From Caulobacteraceae bacterium (GTDB lineage Bacteria > Pseudomonadota > Alphaproteobacteria > Caulobacterales > Caulobacteraceae), in assembly GCA_013815405.1 (NCBI GenBank), contig JACDGF010000102.1, forward strand, positions 1 to 7,395: a stretch of DNA of 7,395 bases. The letters run 5' to 3'. The notes under the pieces were generated by a model. That model saw only the letters and a list, made by a program, of their open reading frames with translations, ran no database searches and was not told where the DNA came from. Both the position numbers and the translations under genes were made by a program. Below are positions 5,350 through 7,395 of the stretch, in pieces (the first letter of the stretch is position 1; the number at the start of each line of letters is the position of its first letter).

Positions 5350-6540
5350 GTGCTCGAGGGGCTGAAGATCGTGGAGCTGGCGACCTATGTCGCCGCGCCG
5401 AGCGCCGCCATGGTCCTGGCCGACTGGGGCGCGGAGGTGGTCAAGGTCGAGGGCAAGGGCGGCGATCCTGTTCGCCACGTCTTCGCCGGCCAACCGCACC
5501 TCACCGGCAATCCGGTGTTCGAGTTCGAGAACCGCGGCAAGCGCGGCGTGGTGCTGGACACCTCGACCGCCGCCGGCCGCGAGGCCCTGGTTCGCATCCT
5601 GGGAGACGCCGACGTCTTCCTCACCAATGTCCGGCCCAGCGCCCTCAAACGCGCGGGCCTCGACTACGACTCGCTCCACGCCCGCCTGCCGGGCCTGATC
5701 TATTGCAGCGTCTCGGGCCATGGCCTCGTGGGCGAGGGGGCCGAGGCGCCGGCCTTCGACATCGCCGCCTTCTGGACCCGGTCGGGCGTGGCGGCGGCGA
5801 GCTTCCCCAAGGGGGTGGAGCCCTTCCCCTGCCGGCCGGGCATGGGCGACGCGGTCTGCGCCCTGGCCACCGCCTCGGCGGTGCTGGCGGCGGTGGTGGA
5901 GAAGAGCCGCACCGGCGCCGGGCGGCTGGTGGAAAGCTCGCTGATGCGGTCGGCGGTGTTCGCGATCGGCTGGGACATGTCGATCCAGCTCAAATGGGGC
6001 AAGCTCTCCTCGGCGCGGGGCCGCAAGGACGCCTTCGACCCCCTCTCCAATTATTTTCCGACCGCCGACGGCCGCTGGCTGGTCACCGTTCCCCGGCAGG
6101 GCGCCGACGACTGGCGCGCCATAGCCACGGCCGCCGGGCGCGCGGACCTGCTGGATGACCCCCGCTTCGCCACCCCCCGCCTGCGGTCCACGAACGCCGA
6201 GGCGCTGGTCGAGGCCCTGGACGCCGGGTTCCGCGCCCTCACCCTCGCGGAGGCCGGCGGGCGCCTGACCCGGGGCGATGTGATCTGGGCCCCCCTGCAA
6301 CGGCCCCGCGACCTCGTCGATGATCCCTGGGCCCGGGCGGCCGGCTGTTTCGTGGAGGTGGAGGACGCCGCCGGGACGCGCTACCTCGCCCCCGCCTCCC
6401 CCGCTCGCTTCCCCGGCGCCGATGACAGCCCCCGCCGCCCCGCCCCCACCCTCGGCCAGCACACCCGCGAGGTCCTTGCCGAAGCCGGCTATGGCGCGGC
6501 GGAGATCGAGGCGTTGATCGCGCGGGGAGCGGCGGTGTGA
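5350..6540 (+). CDS. CaiB/BaiF family (class III) CoA-transferase (396 aa)
   Basis: Class III CoA-transferases move CoA between an acyl-CoA and a free carboxylic acid in the cytoplasm, through an Asp-linked intermediate. Recognisable parts are the N-terminus [20 protein letters not shown] and [12 protein letters not shown] (residues 2-34), [10 protein letters not shown] (61-70), [18 protein letters not shown] (118-125), DIAAFW (137-142), and [20 protein letters not shown] with D167 as the likely catalytic Asp. D167 is close to Asp169 of formyl-CoA transferase. The C-terminus has [19 protein letters not shown] and a [13 protein letters not shown] ending (from about 369), typical of the family. 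The length of 396 aa is normal. The GTG start at 5350 is set by its ribosome site and by where family homology begins. The substrate cannot be read from the sequence; the DIAAFW-RSG segment occurs in several subfamilies. The divergent NUDIX neighbour may act on the same CoA pool. Confidence 0.92.
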   Translation: MLEGLKIVELATYVAAPSAAMVLADWGAEVVKVEGKGGDPVRHVFAGQPHLTGNPVFEFENRGKRGVVLDTSTAAGREALVRILGDADVFLTNVRPSALKRAGLDYDSLHARLPGLIYCSVSGHGLVGEGAEAPAFDIAAFWTRSGVAAASFPKGVEPFPCRPGMGDAVCALATASAVLAAVVEKSRTGAGRLVESSLMRSAVFAIGWDMSIQLKWGKLSSARGRKDAFDPLSNYFPTADGRWLVTVPRQGADDWRAIATAAGRADLLDDPRFATPRLRSTNAEALVEALDAGFRALTLAEAGGRLTRGDVIWAPLQRPRDLVDDPWARAAGCFVEVEDAAGTRYLAPASPARFPGADDSPRRPAPTLGQHTREVLAEAGYGAAEIEALIARGAAV

Positions 6541-6582
6541 AGCGGGACGCCGGCGGCGCCACCTGATCGCGGTTAACTTGCC

Positions 6583-6604
6583 GGGCGGGCCGCGACCGCC
6601 CTTT
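6583..6604 (+). terminator. Weak hairpin between CoA-transferase and TonB-like genes
   Basis: GGGCGG (6583-6588) and CCGCCC (6596-6601) form a perfect 6-bp stem with a 7-base loop, followed by TTT. It sits 43 bases after the CoA-transferase stop codon. It could terminate that transcript and separate the TonB-like gene. However, the T tract is only three bases, and such stems arise easily by chance in GC-rich DNA. Confidence 0.35.
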
Positions 6605-6652
6605 ACATCGCGGCGATCAAGGCTGACCTTGGGGAAAGCAGACCCTGAGCAT

Positions 6653-6658
6653 GGGAGG
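6653..6658 (+). promoter_or_regulatory. Ribosome binding site of the TonB-like gene
   Basis: GGGAGG lies six bases before the ATG at 6665. It decides against the in-frame TTG at 6578, which would add 29 residues ([10 protein letters not shown]...) ahead of what is otherwise a normal TonB cytoplasmic N-terminus. Confidence 0.8.
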
Positions 6659-6664
6659 TTCGCC

Positions 6665-7381
6665 ATGGTTGTCCGACACGCCTCGCCCGCCTTTGCGTTC
6701 GGTCCCGGCGGCGGGGCGAAGGGGCGAGGACGCGCGATCGCCATCGGAGCGTCGATCGCGGTCCATGCGGTGATCGGCCTCTATCTCGTCAGCCAGGCCT
6801 TCCACGCCTTTCCCCTCGATACGGTGGAGACGCCCACGCCGCCGATCGACGCGCGCACCATCACCCTGGAAAAACCGCATCCCGTTTCGGCGGTGACGCC
6901 CGCCTCCCCCGCGCCCAGCCCCGTCCACCACCCCGCTGGGCCGGTGGTTGCCACGGTCGATCCCGTCCCGTTCGTGGCGTCGACCGACGACCCGCCCACG
7001 ACCGTCACCACCTCGCCCCTGATCAGCGGGCAAGGCGTTGGGGGTGATCAGACCCTCGTTCCGCCGCCCCGCGGACCTCGGACGATCGCCGATCCCAACT
7101 GGCTGATGCGGCCAAACGCCGCGCAGGTCGCCCGCGCCTATCCCGAGGACGCCCTTCGCGGCAATGTCGGCGGCCTCGTCACCCTTTCCTGCGCGGTCAC
7201 GGCCGCCGGCGCCGTGACCGCTTGCGAAGTGGTCGGCGAATCCCCGGGCGGCTTCGGTTTCGGCAAGGCCGCGCTCGGCCTCACCCGCTATTTCCGCATG
7301 ACCCCGCGCACCGAGGACGGCCAGGCCGTCGATGGGGCCACCGTGCGCATCCCGATCCGGTTCGCGGTCACGACTGGATAG
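6665..7381 (+). CDS. TonB-family energy transducer (238 aa)
   Basis: TonB proteins are anchored in the inner membrane, span the periplasm, and pass proton-motive energy from ExbB/ExbD to outer-membrane receptors. The layout fits. There is a short basic N-terminus (K19, R21, R23) and one transmembrane helix at about 24-46. That helix holds SIAVH, with S30 and H34 at the spacing of the conserved Ser16 and His20 of E. coli TonB. A Pro-rich periplasmic linker follows at about 56-142, then a TonB C-terminal domain at about 145-236 ([28 protein letters not shown]). Two cysteines in that domain (C176 and C187) could form a disulfide. The length matches E. coli TonB (239 aa), but the linker lacks the regular Glu-Pro/Lys-Pro repeats. 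No exbB, exbD or receptor gene is in the window. The 124-base gap with a possible hairpin suggests separate transcription. A TonB paralogue for one particular receptor is as likely as the main TonB. Confidence 0.9.
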   Translation: MVVRHASPAFAFGPGGGAKGRGRAIAIGASIAVHAVIGLYLVSQAFHAFPLDTVETPTPPIDARTITLEKPHPVSAVTPASPAPSPVHHPAGPVVATVDPVPFVASTDDPPTTVTTSPLISGQGVGGDQTLVPPPRGPRTIADPNWLMRPNAAQVARAYPEDALRGNVGGLVTLSCAVTAAGAVTACEVVGESPGGFGFGKAALGLTRYFRMTPRTEDGQAVDGATVRIPIRFAVTTG

Positions 7382-7395
7382 GATCTGGCCGGGGA

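Noticed and set aside
5029..6744. 571-aa open frame on the minus strand
   Set aside because: It overlaps the strongly supported CoA-transferase and NUDIX genes. Its N-terminal part is low-complexity and its end is a shifted reading of the NUDIX gene.

Overview
The window is GC-rich DNA, almost fully coding, from what looks like an alphaproteobacterium. Caulobacteraceae (Caulobacter or Phenylobacterium type) is my best guess. It rests on the base composition, on the style of the TonB-like protein (a Cys pair in the C-terminal domain and an 'FGxAA...FRMTP' ending), and on the surface-protein family in the left half. No rRNA or other taxonomic marker is present.

Left half (1-4497): a tandem array, all on the plus strand, of at least four related beta-strand-repeat proteins. 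The first is only the last 25 codons of a gene that begins outside the window (2-79). It is followed by complete genes of 565 aa (156-1853), 466 aa (1984-3384) and 328 aa (3511-4497). The three complete proteins share an N-terminal module (W, then a 'NWSGG.VPG..D' type motif, with no signal peptide), a repetitive Gly/Ala/Asn/Thr-rich middle that shortens from copy to copy, a C-terminal 'LTVtDGtHTAHI...SDGHGG' module, and a short tail around 'WRP.L...HAHFA'. The truncated first gene carries the same tail. They look like surface or secreted beta-solenoid proteins that use a non-Sec route such as type I secretion, but no transporter is in the window. A pair of inverted REP-like hairpins lies between the second and third complete genes.

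Right half (4500-7381): a NUDIX hydrolase of the long-insert, NUDT19-like type on the minus strand (4500-5285). It converges on the array with only two bases between stop codons. It is divergent from a class III (CaiB/BaiF) CoA-transferase on the plus strand (5350-6540). The pair may be linked through CoA or acyl-CoA metabolism. Last comes a TonB-like energy transducer (6665-7381) with its own ribosome binding site and no ExbB/ExbD beside it.

The NUDIX, CoA-transferase and TonB calls rest on recognisable motifs. The function of the tandem array is unknown to me and is the most interesting part of the window. No tRNA, rRNA, CRISPR array, transposase or integrase was seen, and no gap between genes exceeds 130 bases.
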